A stretch of 47,638 nucleotides of DNA, from positions 1 through 47,638 of the forward strand of contig JAQIBP010000134.1 of assembly GCA_027858995.1 (NCBI GenBank), read 5' to 3'. A program made the position numbers and the translations under genes. A model generated the notes under the pieces. The model searched no databases. It was not told where the DNA came from and was given only the letters and a program-made list of their open reading frames with translations. Numbering within the stretch: position 1 is the first letter of the stretch; each line of letters starts with the position of its first letter. The stretch comes from Deltaproteobacteria bacterium. GTDB lineage: Bacteria; Desulfobacterota; Desulfobacteria; Desulfobacterales; Desulfobacteraceae. Below are positions 34,417-43,331 of this stretch, in pieces.

Positions 34417-35601
34417 ATGAATGCAATAGAAAAAACCAATGATTTTGTATTTCAAACCTATCTCAGGCAGGGCAAGGCATTTGTCAGAGGCGAGGGATCT
34501 TTTCTCTGGGATGAGGATGGTAAAAAATACCTGGATTTTCTATCAGGAATTGCTGTGTGCAGTCTTGGGCATTGTCATCCGAGAATAACTAAAGCCATTA
34601 CAACTCAAGCTTCCACACTTGTTCATGTGTCCAATCTGTTTTATACCAGGCCCCAGGCAGACCTTGCAGCCAAACTTTGTGAAAAAAGCTTTGCAGACAG
34701 AGTGTTTTTTGCAAATTCCGGTGCTGAAGCAAATGAGGCAGCTATCAAACTTGCCAGAAGATATTTTCAAAAAAAAGGGGAGAAGAACAGATTTAAAATC
34801 ATTGCTATGGAACAATCTTTTCATGGACGTACCATGGCAACTCTGTCAGCAACCGGCCAGGATAAAATTAAAGAGGGTTTTTATCCTCTGCTTGAAGGAT
34901 TTTCTTTTGTTCCCTTTAATAATATTAATGCTCTGAAAGAAAAAATTGATGAAACAGTTTGTGCTGTTATGCTTGAACCGGTTCAGGGAGAAGGCGGCAT
35001 TATCCCTGCTGATCCAGAATATCTTAAAGCGGTAAGGGAACTTTGTGATAAAACAGGGACACTATTGATTTTTGATGAAATCCAGTGCGGTATGGGAAGA
35101 TGCGGGACGCTGTTTGCACATGAATTGTATAGTATAACACCTGATATTATGACCCTTGCAAAGGCGCTTGGCAATGGTTTCCCAATAGGTGCCATGCTGG
35201 CAGCCAAAGATGCGGCAACAGGATTTGACTATGGCAGTCATGCCACAACTTTTGGAGGAACACCCCTTGCTGCGGCAGCTGCATTGGAAGTTGTCAATAT
35301 TATCAGTGAAAAAGCTTTTCTTGACCAGGTTTGCACCAGGGGACAATATTTTAAAAAACAACTTGAAAACCTTAAAGATAAACATGATCAAGTTATTGAT
35401 GTAAGGGGAAAAGGCTTGCTGCTTGGACTTGAACTAAGCTTGGAAGGTGATACAAATGCTGCCTTTTTTGTTGAAAAGTTGATGGGAAAAGGCTTTATAA
35501 TAAATGGAATTCAAGATAAAATATTAAGATTTGCCCCTTCTTTGATTATTGAAAACAGTGAAATTGACAGACTGATATCTGTCCTGGACACTATTTTATA
35601 G
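34417..35601 (+). CDS. argD: Acetylornithine aminotransferase
   Basis: This PLP enzyme of about 394 residues has NSGAEANEAAIKLAR, FHGRT, EPVQGEGGI, LIFDEIQCGMGR and the Schiff-base lysine in MTLAKALGNGFPIGAM. The start is the ATG at 34417, 13 bp after argB; an in-frame ATG at 34333 would lie inside argB and adds 28 residues without homology. It makes N-acetylornithine from the semialdehyde. It may also serve as succinyldiaminopimelate aminotransferase. Confidence 0.95.
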   Translation: MNAIEKTNDFVFQTYLRQGKAFVRGEGSFLWDEDGKKYLDFLSGIAVCSLGHCHPRITKAITTQASTLVHVSNLFYTRPQADLAAKLCEKSFADRVFFANSGAEANEAAIKLARRYFQKKGEKNRFKIIAMEQSFHGRTMATLSATGQDKIKEGFYPLLEGFSFVPFNNINALKEKIDETVCAVMLEPVQGEGGIIPADPEYLKAVRELCDKTGTLLIFDEIQCGMGRCGTLFAHELYSITPDIMTLAKALGNGFPIGAMLAAKDAATGFDYGSHATTFGGTPLAAAAALEVVNIISEKAFLDQVCTRGQYFKKQLENLKDKHDQVIDVRGKGLLLGLELSLEGDTNAAFFVEKLMGKGFIINGIQDKILRFAPSLIIENSEIDRLISVLDTIL

Positions 35602-35619
35602 TACAGGAGAAAACTTATT

Positions 35620-36543
35620 GTGAAAAAAGATTTATTATCCCTTCTGGATCTTGAAAAAAATGACTTTGAAAAATTATTTAAAAGAGCGATTCAGTTAAAG
35701 GAGAGATATACCAAAGGAATTTTTGATAAAGTATTGACAGGAAAAACATTGGGATTGATTTTTGATAAAAAATCAACCAGAACCAGGGTGGCATTTGAAA
35801 CAGCCATGATTCAACTGGGTGGTCATCCCATTTATATGAGTACGCAGGATACCCAGATTTCCAGGAATGAACCTGCCAAGGATACAGCAAGAGTCCTTTC
35901 ACGATATATTGACTGCCTTGCCATGAGAACCTTTGATCACTCTCTTGTAGAGGAATTTGCTCAAAGTTCTACAATACCGGTGATTAATGCCCTTACCGAC
36001 TCTTTTCACCCCTGCCAGATATTAAGTGATATCATGACTGTTATCGAACATAAGGGTGGATATAAAAACAAAAAAATTGCCTGGGTTGGAGACGGGAATA
36101 ATGTTGTCAATTCCTGGATTAATGCAGCAAGTGTTCTGGGACTTGATCTTTTTGTTGCATGCCCTGAAGGGTTTGAAGTAAATCTGCAAACCATTGAGGA
36201 TGCCGGAATAGAGGGAAAAATAAATATTAAATTTACAAATGATCCAAGAGAAGCAGTGAAAGACGCTGATGTGATCTATACTGATGTCTGGGCCAGCATG
36301 GGCGATGAAGATGAATTGTCTAAACGGATCAGCGATTTTGAAGGATTTCAGGTTAATAAGCAATTGCTGTCCCGGGCAAGCAGTGATGTGCTTGTAATGC
36401 ATTGTCTTCCTGCCCACCGGGGTGAAGAGATTGCAGAAGATGTTCTTGAAGACAGTAATGCTGTATTCTGGGATCAGGCAGAAAATAAAAGGCATATGCA
36501 TAAGGCTATTTTAGAAAGTTTGATATTGGATGGAAGATACTGA
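35620..36543 (+). CDS. argF: Ornithine carbamoyltransferase
   Basis: The 307-residue enzyme has the carbamoyl-phosphate loop KKSTRTRVAFE, the domain-closing HPCQILSD, WVGDGNNV, and the ornithine loop HCLPAHRGEEI. It converts ornithine and carbamoyl phosphate to citrulline. It starts with GTG at 35620 after AGGAG. All active-site residues appear present. Confidence 0.96.
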   Translation: MKKDLLSLLDLEKNDFEKLFKRAIQLKERYTKGIFDKVLTGKTLGLIFDKKSTRTRVAFETAMIQLGGHPIYMSTQDTQISRNEPAKDTARVLSRYIDCLAMRTFDHSLVEEFAQSSTIPVINALTDSFHPCQILSDIMTVIEHKGGYKNKKIAWVGDGNNVVNSWINAASVLGLDLFVACPEGFEVNLQTIEDAGIEGKINIKFTNDPREAVKDADVIYTDVWASMGDEDELSKRISDFEGFQVNKQLLSRASSDVLVMHCLPAHRGEEIAEDVLEDSNAVFWDQAENKRHMHKAILESLILDGRY

Positions 36544-36544
36544 T

Positions 36545-37930
36545 ATGGATAAAGGCAGTGAAAAATTATGGGGTGGAAGATTTTCTCAAAGCACTGACGA
36601 GCTGATGGAAAAATTCAATGCATCCATTGATGTAGACAGACGTCTTTATGAGAGTGATATTGAAGGCAGCATTGCCCATGTGAAAATGATGGCAAAAGAA
36701 TCCATTATTACGAGAAGTGAAGCAGATACCCTGATTAAAGGGCTTGGCAAGGTAAAAAAACAGATTGAGAACAATGAAATCAAGTTTTCAGCAGGCCTTG
36801 AAGATATTCATATGCATATTGAAGATGCTCTCGGCAAAGTTTCAGGGGATGTTGCAAAAAAACTGCACACGGGACGAAGCAGAAATGATCAGGTTGCCCT
36901 GGATATCAGAATTTATCTGAAAAAAGAGACAAGGATTATTATTGATCTTCTGTATGGGTTTCAAAAATCCATTGTTAAGATGGCAAAAACCCATCTTGAT
37001 GTGATAATGCCTGGCTACACCCACCTTCAAAGAGCTCAGCCAGTGTTGTTCTCCCATCATCTTCTGGCATATTATGAAATGTTTAAAAGAGATATCCAGA
37101 GATTTGAAGATTGTTTCAAAAGAATTGATGTCATGCCTTTGGGGGCTGCTGCTCTTGCCGGCACTACTTATCCATTGAACCGTGAGTTCACAAGAGAGGT
37201 GCTATCTTTTTCAAAGGTTTCAGATAACAGCATTGATTCTGTATCAGATCGGGATTTTATAATGGAGTTTATCTCCCACGCTTCAATAGTTATGATTCAT
37301 TTTTCAAGGCTTTGTGAAGAGATGATTCTTTGGTCATCTTCAGAATTTTCCTTTATCACCATATCAGATGCTTTTACCACAGGATCAAGCATTATGCCTC
37401 AAAAAAAGAATCCTGATGCAGCTGAACTTGTAAGGGGTAAAACCGGTAGAATCGTTGGTAATCTTGTATCCATTCTTACTCTTATGAAGTCCCTGCCCCT
37501 GGCATATAACAAGGATATGCAGGAAGACAAAGAACCTCTGTTTGATACAGTTGATACCCTTAAAATCTGTAGTGAGGTTTATACAAGGATGTTTGAAAAT
37601 ATTAAAGTTCATAAGGATAGAATGTATAATGCCTGCACCACGGGTTTTTTAAACGCAACAGATCTGGCTGACTATCTTGTGTCAAAGGGCATGGCTTTCA
37701 GGCAGGCACATTCAGTCGCAGGGCGGGCGGTTGCCTTTGCTCTGGATCAGGGAAAAGAGTTAGATGATTTGAGTCTTGAAGAGTTTAAGGATTTAAGCGA
37801 CTTGATAGACCAGGATGTTTATGAGTTTATTACCATTGAAAAAATGATTTCAAGACGGATTACTTACGGTGGAACAAGTTTTGATAATGTTAAGCAGGCA
37901 GTAAAAAGAGCCATGGAGGAGTTGGGTTGA
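36545..37930 (+). CDS. argH: Argininosuccinate lyase
   Basis: This fumarase-superfamily lyase of about 461 residues has LWGGRFSQ, TGRSRNDQVALD, the catalytic MPGYTHLQRAQP and the signature GSSIMPQKKNPD. I prefer the ATG at 36545, just after the argF stop, over the one at 36530 inside argF. It produces arginine and fumarate. The preceding-step enzyme ArgG is not encoded in this cluster. Confidence 0.95.
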   Translation: MDKGSEKLWGGRFSQSTDELMEKFNASIDVDRRLYESDIEGSIAHVKMMAKESIITRSEADTLIKGLGKVKKQIENNEIKFSAGLEDIHMHIEDALGKVSGDVAKKLHTGRSRNDQVALDIRIYLKKETRIIIDLLYGFQKSIVKMAKTHLDVIMPGYTHLQRAQPVLFSHHLLAYYEMFKRDIQRFEDCFKRIDVMPLGAAALAGTTYPLNREFTREVLSFSKVSDNSIDSVSDRDFIMEFISHASIVMIHFSRLCEEMILWSSSEFSFITISDAFTTGSSIMPQKKNPDAAELVRGKTGRIVGNLVSILTLMKSLPLAYNKDMQEDKEPLFDTVDTLKICSEVYTRMFENIKVHKDRMYNACTTGFLNATDLADYLVSKGMAFRQAHSVAGRAVAFALDQGKELDDLSLEEFKDLSDLIDQDVYEFITIEKMISRRITYGGTSFDNVKQAVKRAMEELG

Positions 37931-37931
37931 A

Positions 37932-38363
37932 ATGAGAAATCAAAAACTTGCAACTCAAATTACAATAATACTCTCCATTGCTATTTTATTCCTTGTTTGG
38001 GGATGCGGGAAAAAAGGGCCGCCGCTGCCTCCTGAAATCAAAGGGCAGCAAATAGCTGTTCCTTTTGATTTAAAGTATGCGCTTGATGGCAAAAAAATCA
38101 CTCTTTCATGGAGTCACGAAATCGATAAAGAGAGAGCAATCATCAAACCTGAAAGTTTTAAAATCTTTATGGCAAAAAAAACATTTAAAGAGTGTACTTC
38201 CTGTCCTTTCAAATTTAACACTGTTGCATCTGTTGCCATGCCTTCTAAGGAATTTATTTTCGAATTGGATAAGGGATTTAAATATTATTTCAGAGTCCAG
38301 GCTACAGGTGAAGATAATATGAAGAGTGAATATTCAAAAACAATTCAGGTTGATTATAAGTAA
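37932..38363 (+). CDS. LptM-like lipoprotein with beta-sandwich extension
   Basis: This 143-residue protein has a membrane helix ending in LVWGC; C25 is the lipidation site. It is followed by CGKKGPPLPP, the hallmark of LptM (YifL), a short lipoprotein that helps assemble the LPS translocon LptD. Unlike the short enterobacterial form, the protein continues for about 105 residues with a fibronectin-III-like pattern (VPFDLKYALDGKKITLSW, KYYFRVQATGEDNMKSEYS). It also has two cysteines in CTSC. The start is 1 bp after argH. The LptM role is inferred from the motif. Confidence 0.75.
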   Translation: MRNQKLATQITIILSIAILFLVWGCGKKGPPLPPEIKGQQIAVPFDLKYALDGKKITLSWSHEIDKERAIIKPESFKIFMAKKTFKECTSCPFKFNTVASVAMPSKEFIFELDKGFKYYFRVQATGEDNMKSEYSKTIQVDYK

Positions 38364-38365
38364 AT

Positions 38366-38860
38366 ATGCATACTGCCTACTTAAGCATCGGGTCAAATAT
38401 TGGAGAAAAGAGAAAGAATCTTGATGATGCTATTGCTCTTTTGGACAGGATTAATAAAATTGATGTGGTTGAAGTATCATCCTTTTATAAAACCCAGCCC
38501 CAAAATTATACAGATCAGGAGTGGTTTGTAAATGCAGCTTTAAAAATAAAGACGCAACTGAAACCTGAGAAACTGCTTTTGACCATAAAATCCCTTGAAA
38601 AAGAGTTGGATAAAAAGGGGAAATCTTTTAGATTTGGACCAAGAATTATTGATTTGGATATTATATATTATGATGATTTGATTCTAAAAACCGATCTGCT
38701 TGAAATTCCACACCCAAGAATGCATGAAAGATGTTTTGTATTAATACCAATTTGTGATATAGGAGCTCATGAAATACATCCGATCTTAAACTCAAGATCA
38801 GATGAACTGTTAAAAAAAATAGAGAAACAGGAAACCCAGAAGGTTATTTATCTAAATTAA
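38366..38860 (+). CDS. folK: 2-amino-4-hydroxy-6-hydroxymethyldihydropteridine pyrophosphokinase
   Basis: This 164-residue HPPK of folate synthesis has [46 protein letters not shown] (Mg/ATP site) and [13 protein letters not shown]. It transfers pyrophosphate from ATP to the pterin. Folate enzymes for the neighbouring steps are not seen here. It starts 2 bp after the lipoprotein gene, in one operon with it. Confidence 0.93.
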   Translation: MHTAYLSIGSNIGEKRKNLDDAIALLDRINKIDVVEVSSFYKTQPQNYTDQEWFVNAALKIKTQLKPEKLLLTIKSLEKELDKKGKSFRFGPRIIDLDIIYYDDLILKTDLLEIPHPRMHERCFVLIPICDIGAHEIHPILNSRSDELLKKIEKQETQKVIYLN

Positions 38861-38871
38861 GGAGATGTAAA

Positions 38872-39516
38872 TTGAAATTTTTTATAGACACTGCCAATAT
38901 TGAACAGATCAAAGATGCCAATAATATGGGCATGGTTGATGGAGTTACAACCAATCCATCTTTAATTGCAAAGGAAGATGGTGAATTTAAACAGATTATT
39001 GCAGATATCTGTAAAATTGTAAAAGGTCCTGTAAGTGCGGAAGTTATCAGCTTAGAGTACAAAGGTATGGTGGAAGAAGCTTTGGAACTTGCAAAAATAG
39101 CAGATAACATTACCGTTAAAATTCCAATGACCGTTGAAGGGTTAAAAGCAGTTAAAACCCTTACAGACAAAGGTATCAAAACAAATGTAACACTCGTATT
39201 TTCAGCGCTTCAGGCATTGATGGCAGCAAAAGCCGGTGCAACATTTGTAAGTCCTTTTGTGGGCCGGTTGGATGATCTGGCAGAAGAGGGTATGGGATTA
39301 GTTGAAGAAATTGTTCAGATTTATGAAAATTATGATTTTGATACACAGATAATAGTGGCCAGTGTAAGAAGCCCGCTCCATGTATTGGATTCAGCTCTTC
39401 TCGGGGCAGATGTTGCCACCATTCCATATGGGGTATTGCAGAAACTTGCATCCCATCATATGACAGACAAAGGAATTGATGCTTTTTTGGCAGATTGGAA
39501 GAAAAAGAACGGATAG
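38872..39516 (+). CDS. Transaldolase-like enzyme (TalC/FSA type)
   Basis: This 214-residue small transaldolase has [25 protein letters not shown], the Schiff-base Lys in ITVKIPMT (about residue 85) and [21 protein letters not shown]. The size fits the short transaldolase/fructose-6-phosphate aldolase subfamily. The TTG start at 38872 is supported by AAGGAGATG right before it. It interconverts pentose and hexose phosphates. Whether it acts as transaldolase or FSA cannot be settled by eye. Confidence 0.93.
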   Translation: MKFFIDTANIEQIKDANNMGMVDGVTTNPSLIAKEDGEFKQIIADICKIVKGPVSAEVISLEYKGMVEEALELAKIADNITVKIPMTVEGLKAVKTLTDKGIKTNVTLVFSALQALMAAKAGATFVSPFVGRLDDLAEEGMGLVEEIVQIYENYDFDTQIIVASVRSPLHVLDSALLGADVATIPYGVLQKLASHHMTDKGIDAFLADWKKKNG

Positions 39517-39522
39517 TTTAAA

Positions 39523-40083
39523 ATGACCAGGTTTGATAGAGTTAAAAAATTTGTTCTAACTCCCAATTTTATGACAATGTCCAGAATTGTCGCAGTTCCT
39601 GTAATTGTGATACTTTTAATGTATGAGACAAAGCTGACAACCTTTATTGCAGCAGGAGTTTTTTCCCTTGCTTCCATAACCGATTATCTTGATGGATACC
39701 TTGCAAGAACCTTAGGTTTGATAACCAAACTTGGCAAGATTCTTGACCCTCTTGCCGATAAACTTCTGGTTGCTTCAACACTGGTGATGCTGGTATCCCT
39801 CGGTTTTATGCAGGCATGGATTGCATGTGTTATAATTGGACGGGAACTTGCTGTTACGGGCTTGAGATGTGTATTAATTGAAAATAGCCAGGATGTTGCA
39901 GCTTCCTGGCTTGGAAAATATAAAACAGGTTTTCAGATTGCAGCAATCATACCATTGACCATACATTATAGTTATATGGGAATTAATTTCAATGGTATTG
40001 GTCTCTTCTTTCTTTATGGAGCATTAATCTTCACCATATGGTCAGGGTTTGATTATTTTATGAAAGCCAGAAAATTTCTTTAA
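39523..40083 (+). CDS. pgsA: CDP-diacylglycerol-glycerol-3-phosphate 3-phosphatidyltransferase
   Basis: This 186-residue membrane enzyme makes phosphatidylglycerophosphate. The CDP-alcohol motif is DYLDGYLARTLGLITKLGK followed by ILDPLADK, as in PgsA. There are four or five hydrophobic helices. It starts 6 bp after the transaldolase gene. The pair of tRNA genes follows within 150 bp, as in other proteobacteria. Confidence 0.93.
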   Translation: MTRFDRVKKFVLTPNFMTMSRIVAVPVIVILLMYETKLTTFIAAGVFSLASITDYLDGYLARTLGLITKLGKILDPLADKLLVASTLVMLVSLGFMQAWIACVIIGRELAVTGLRCVLIENSQDVAASWLGKYKTGFQIAAIIPLTIHYSYMGINFNGIGLFFLYGALIFTIWSGFDYFMKARKFL

Positions 40084-40095
40084 CTTTAAATTTTA

Positions 40096-40163
40096 ACTTG
40101 GTAAATATTCAGACTTGATAAATATTCAGACTTGGTAAATATTCAGACTTGGTAAATATCAAA
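40096..40163. repeat. 17-bp tandem repeat, four units
   Basis: Four copies of ACTTGGTAAATATTCAG lie end to end: units 1 and 3 identical, unit 2 with one substitution, and unit 4 diverging in its last bases. The array sits between pgsA and the tRNA genes and contains no ORF. Confidence 0.9.
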
Positions 40164-40226
40164 AATTGACAAATTTGATATTGACAAATTAAATGTTCAA
40201 GTATATAAGTCTGTTTTGTTTGTTGA

Positions 40227-40301
40227 GCGGGAATAACTCAGTGGTAGAGTGCGACCTTGCCAAGGTCGAAGTCGCGGGTTCAAATCCCGTTTCCCGCTCC
40301 A
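40227..40301 (+). tRNA. tRNA-Gly (GCC anticodon)
   Basis: The acceptor stem GCGGGAA pairs with TTCCCGC. The anticodon stem-loop CGACC-TTGCCAA-GGTCG places GCC in the loop, and the T-arm is GTCGCGGGTTCAAATCCCG. The 3' CCA is encoded. A typical D-arm with GTGGTAGAG is present. Confidence 0.97.
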
Positions 40302-40387
40302 TATAACTGCCTGAGGCAGATTTACTGTTTAATTATTATCTGCCCGCAACAAGGTGCAAAAGTCTATAATAAATTTTAAATGATAAA

Positions 40388-40462
40388 GGCGGCTTGGCCA
40401 AGTGGTAAGGCGACGGCCTGCAAAGCCGTTATTCTCCAGTTCAAATCTGGAAGCCGCCTCCA
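40388..40462 (+). tRNA. tRNA-Cys (GCA anticodon)
   Basis: The acceptor stem GGCGGCT pairs with AGCCGCC. The anticodon loop CTGCAAA carries GCA, and the T-arm is CCAGTTCAAATCTGG. The 3' CCA is encoded. It lies 86 bp downstream of tRNA-Gly in the same orientation. Confidence 0.97.
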
Positions 40463-40471
40463 TTGAATTTA

Positions 40472-40505
40472 AAAGGGTTTCAGAGCTTCTCTGAGACCCT
40501 TTTTC
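40472..40505 (+). terminator. Intrinsic terminator after tRNA-Cys
   Basis: A 14-bp stem (AAAGGGTTTCAGAG with CTCTGAGACCCTTT, one wobble) with a 3-base loop runs straight into TTTTT. It ends the housekeeping/tRNA transcript. Confidence 0.92.
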
Positions 40506-40739
40506 ACTTTTTCATTGAATACCCTCATGAATGATTAATAATCAACTCTTAGGAATGTGTCCACTTTTTCTCTACCAGGTCAATGGGGAGTGGCGCTGTA
40601 TAAATAATTTGCACAGCCCCTGATTTTTTTTACATTTTGGTTCTGCTGCAGAGGCTGCACGTTCATTTACTATTCTTGATCAAAATTATGGAACATGTTA
40701 TGCTGTAAATTAATTATTCATATTTATTTGGAGGGTTCT
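40506..40739 (+). promoter_or_regulatory. hpf leader with possible sigma-54-like site (40689-40704)
   Basis: This is a non-coding leader of about 230 bp. TGGAAC and ATGCT at 40689-40704 keep the GG-N10-GC spacing of -24/-12 promoters, but the match is partial. An imperfect palindrome around 40590-40618 (GCTGT ... ACAGC) is followed by a T-run and could be a terminator or the remnant of an IS end. The ribosome-binding site GGAGG at 40730 sits directly before the hpf start. Confidence 0.35.
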
Positions 40740-41099
40740 ATGCAAATATCAATTACTTTTAAAAATATTGACTCATCAGACGCTTTAAAATCCCAAATCC
40801 AAGAAAAATTCGACAGATTAGATAAAATGTTTGATAACCCGGCAGAAGCAAATATTGTTTTGTCAGTGGAAAAATTACGGAATATCATTGAATTAAATTT
40901 AAGATGTGACAAGATAAAAATTCATATGAAAGAAGAGGCTGAAAATAATATGTATGCAGCCATTGATGCACTTGTAGATAAAGTCAAAGCACAAATAAGA
41001 AAGTATAAAGATAAACAGCGGCGGCATCTGGCAGGAGATAAACAGAGCATTAAAAGCAGTGCCATTGAATTGGAAGAATTTGAAGAAAATAATAGTTGA
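40740..41099 (+). CDS. hpf: Ribosome hibernation-promoting factor
   Basis: This 119-residue protein of the HPF/RaiA family binds the decoding centre and silences ribosomes in stationary phase. The N-terminus is MQISITFKNIDSSDALKSQI, with the helix-strand pattern EKFDRLDKMFDNPAEANIVLSVEK and the basic KVKAQIRKYKDKQRR helix. I start it at 40740 because GGAGG precedes that ATG; an upstream frame adds 15 residues without homology. It lacks the C-terminal dimerisation domain of long HPF. Confidence 0.88.
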   Translation: MQISITFKNIDSSDALKSQIQEKFDRLDKMFDNPAEANIVLSVEKLRNIIELNLRCDKIKIHMKEEAENNMYAAIDALVDKVKAQIRKYKDKQRRHLAGDKQSIKSSAIELEEFEENNS

Positions 41100-41163
41100 A
41101 ACAGCATATAAAATCGGAAGTAATATTGAAATTTTTTATTCAAGATTTATTGATCTATATCCA

Positions 41164-41305
41164 GAGACCTTTGAATAATGTTCAATTTTGTTTTAGAGCA
41201 AGGAAGATGAAAATTATAACCGGAGGAATACTTTAAGTATTTTGAGGATTATCATTTTTATATTCCGGGGCAATCGAGCAAAAGGGGACGTTATTCAAAG
41301 GTTTC
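41164..41305. repeat. 142-bp MITE-like element with IS5-type termini
   Basis: The ends 41164-41180 and 41289-41305 are 17-bp inverted repeats (GAGACCTTTGAATAATG-type, two mismatches). The interior has no gene but contains the palindrome AATACTTTAAGTATT. The terminal GAGACCTTTG is the same decamer as at the left end of the IS5-family element at 11224, so that transposase, or a relative, could mobilise it. Confidence 0.75.
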
Positions 41306-41335
41306 ATCAATCTTTGACAGTTACATATAGATTCA

Positions 41336-43327
41336 ATGGGTTTGTTTAATCTAATATCTGATTTTTTTCCCACAGGAGATCAGCCCAAGGCCATTGAATA
41401 TCTTTCAAAGGGTGTTGTCAATGGTGATAAACATCAGGTTCTTCTCGGGGTGACAGGCTCAGGCAAAACTTTTACCATGGCAAATGTTATTGCCCGGGTT
41501 GAGAAACCAAGCCTTATTATTGCTCCTAATAAAACACTTGCAGCACAACTTTATAGTGAATTCAAGATGCTTTTTCCTGATAACTGTGTGGAGTATTTTG
41601 TATCTTATTATGATTATTATCAGCCTGAAGCCTATATCCCATCCAGTGATACCTATATTCAGAAAGATTCCTCAATTAATGATGCCATCGATAAAATGCG
41701 GCATTCAGCTACAAGATCTGTGCTTGCAAGAAAAGATGTTATTGTTGTGGCAAGTGTCTCCTGTATTTACGGCCTTGGTGCTCCTGAAGATTATCTTGAT
41801 CTAAGGGTAACCATGGCAGTTGATATGGATATTTCACGGGACAAAGTGATAGAGAGCTTTGTTAATATACAATATACCCGCAATGATACAGATTTTCACC
41901 GTGGGGTATTCAGGGTTCGAGGAGACAGGGTGGAAATTTTTCCAGCCTATGAAGAAGACAGGGCCGTGCGTATTGATTTTTTTGGAGATACAATTGAAGG
42001 AATCTGGGAAATTGATCCTTTAAAAGGGGATGTACTGAGAAGTTTTAACGAGATGGTGGTTTATCCGGCTTCCCACTATGTAACTAAAAAACAGACCAGA
42101 AAACTGGCGGTTGAGAGAATTGTAAAAGAGCTGAAAATACATCTTGAAGAGCTTAGAAGTAATAACAAGCTTGTTGAAGCTCAGCGCCTTGAAGAGAGAA
42201 CCAGATATGACCTGGAAATGCTAAATGAAATCGGTTACTGCAATGGAATTGAAAATTATTCCAGACATTTGACCGGGCGTAAACAAGGGGAGCCACCTCC
42301 AACTTTATTGGATTATATAGGTGAAGATTTTCTCCTTTTTTTTGATGAAAGCCATATTTCCGTTTCCCAGCTTGGAGCCATGTATAAAGCTGACCGATCA
42401 AGAAAAGCAACTCTTGTGGAGCATGGATTCAGGCTGCCATCTGCAATGGATAACCGTCCTCTTCAATTTGAAGAGTTTAAACAAAGAGTTCCACAGATTA
42501 TTTATGTATCTGCCACACCTGCAGATTATGAAATGGAAAAAGCCGGGAACAAGATAGCAGAACAGATTGTAAGACCTACAGGTCTCATTGATCCCCAGGT
42601 TGATATCCGCAGTGCCAAAGCCCAGGTTGATGATCTTTACGAAGAAATTATGAAACGTGTCAAGGTAAAGGAACGCGTACTTGTCACCACCTTGACTAAA
42701 CGGATGGCAGAAGATTTAACTGACTATTACGCTGACCTTGGTGTAAAGGTGAAATATCTTCATTCAGATATTGCTACTCTGGAGAGAATTGATATTATCC
42801 AGGATCTCCGCAGAGGACTGTTTGATGTGCTCATCGGAATTAATTTGCTGCGCGAAGGACTTGATATTCCGGAAGTCTCTCTTGTGGCTATTCTTGATGC
42901 TGATAAAGAAGGTTTTTTAAGATCTTTCAGGTCTTTTATCCAGATTTTCGGGCGTGCCTCAAGAAATGTTTATGGCAGGGTTATAATGTATGCAGACAAA
43001 AATACTGCTTCCATGAAAAAAGCTGTTTTTGAAACAAAAAGGCGTCAAAAGATTCAAAAAGCATATAATAAAAAACACAGTATCGTGCCGACAACCATTC
43101 AAAAAACCATTAATGCTTTTGATTATTCAGTTCACGATGTTGAACAGATCCTTGAAGGATCAGTGAATGAAGATATACTCAATTATAAAGCAGAGGAATT
43201 AGATCTTGAAGATATTGTAAAAGATCTTGAGTATAAGATGAAACTTGCAGCTGAAGACCTTGAATTTGAAAAAGCAGCTGAATACAGGGATAAAATAAAG
43301 GAACTGATGGATATTAAAAATTTTTAA
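41336..43327 (+). CDS. uvrB: Excinuclease ABC subunit B
   Basis: The 663-residue UvrB begins [14 protein letters not shown]. It has Walker [10 protein letters not shown], the beta-hairpin [14 protein letters not shown], Walker B-like FFDESHIS, helicase motifs [14 protein letters not shown] and [15 protein letters not shown], and motif [11 protein letters not shown]. The C-terminal UVR helix ([17 protein letters not shown]) contacts UvrC. It verifies damage in nucleotide excision repair. The gene starts just after the MITE-like element, which may now supply part of its leader. Confidence 0.97.
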   Translation: MGLFNLISDFFPTGDQPKAIEYLSKGVVNGDKHQVLLGVTGSGKTFTMANVIARVEKPSLIIAPNKTLAAQLYSEFKMLFPDNCVEYFVSYYDYYQPEAYIPSSDTYIQKDSSINDAIDKMRHSATRSVLARKDVIVVASVSCIYGLGAPEDYLDLRVTMAVDMDISRDKVIESFVNIQYTRNDTDFHRGVFRVRGDRVEIFPAYEEDRAVRIDFFGDTIEGIWEIDPLKGDVLRSFNEMVVYPASHYVTKKQTRKLAVERIVKELKIHLEELRSNNKLVEAQRLEERTRYDLEMLNEIGYCNGIENYSRHLTGRKQGEPPPTLLDYIGEDFLLFFDESHISVSQLGAMYKADRSRKATLVEHGFRLPSAMDNRPLQFEEFKQRVPQIIYVSATPADYEMEKAGNKIAEQIVRPTGLIDPQVDIRSAKAQVDDLYEEIMKRVKVKERVLVTTLTKRMAEDLTDYYADLGVKVKYLHSDIATLERIDIIQDLRRGLFDVLIGINLLREGLDIPEVSLVAILDADKEGFLRSFRSFIQIFGRASRNVYGRVIMYADKNTASMKKAVFETKRRQKIQKAYNKKHSIVPTTIQKTINAFDYSVHDVEQILEGSVNEDILNYKAEELDLEDIVKDLEYKMKLAAEDLEFEKAAEYRDKIKELMDIKNF

Positions 43328-43331
43328 GGCC

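Noticed and set aside
36022-36501. 159-codon minus-strand frame inside argF
   Set aside because: It is antisense to conserved ArgF motifs and has no start context.
40096-40163. Possible CRISPR array
   Set aside because: The 17-bp units are contiguous without spacers and no cas genes are present.
40580-40635. Imperfect palindrome resembling an IS end
   Set aside because: Only the outer five to eight bases pair and no partner end or transposase lies nearby; it could equally be a weak terminator.
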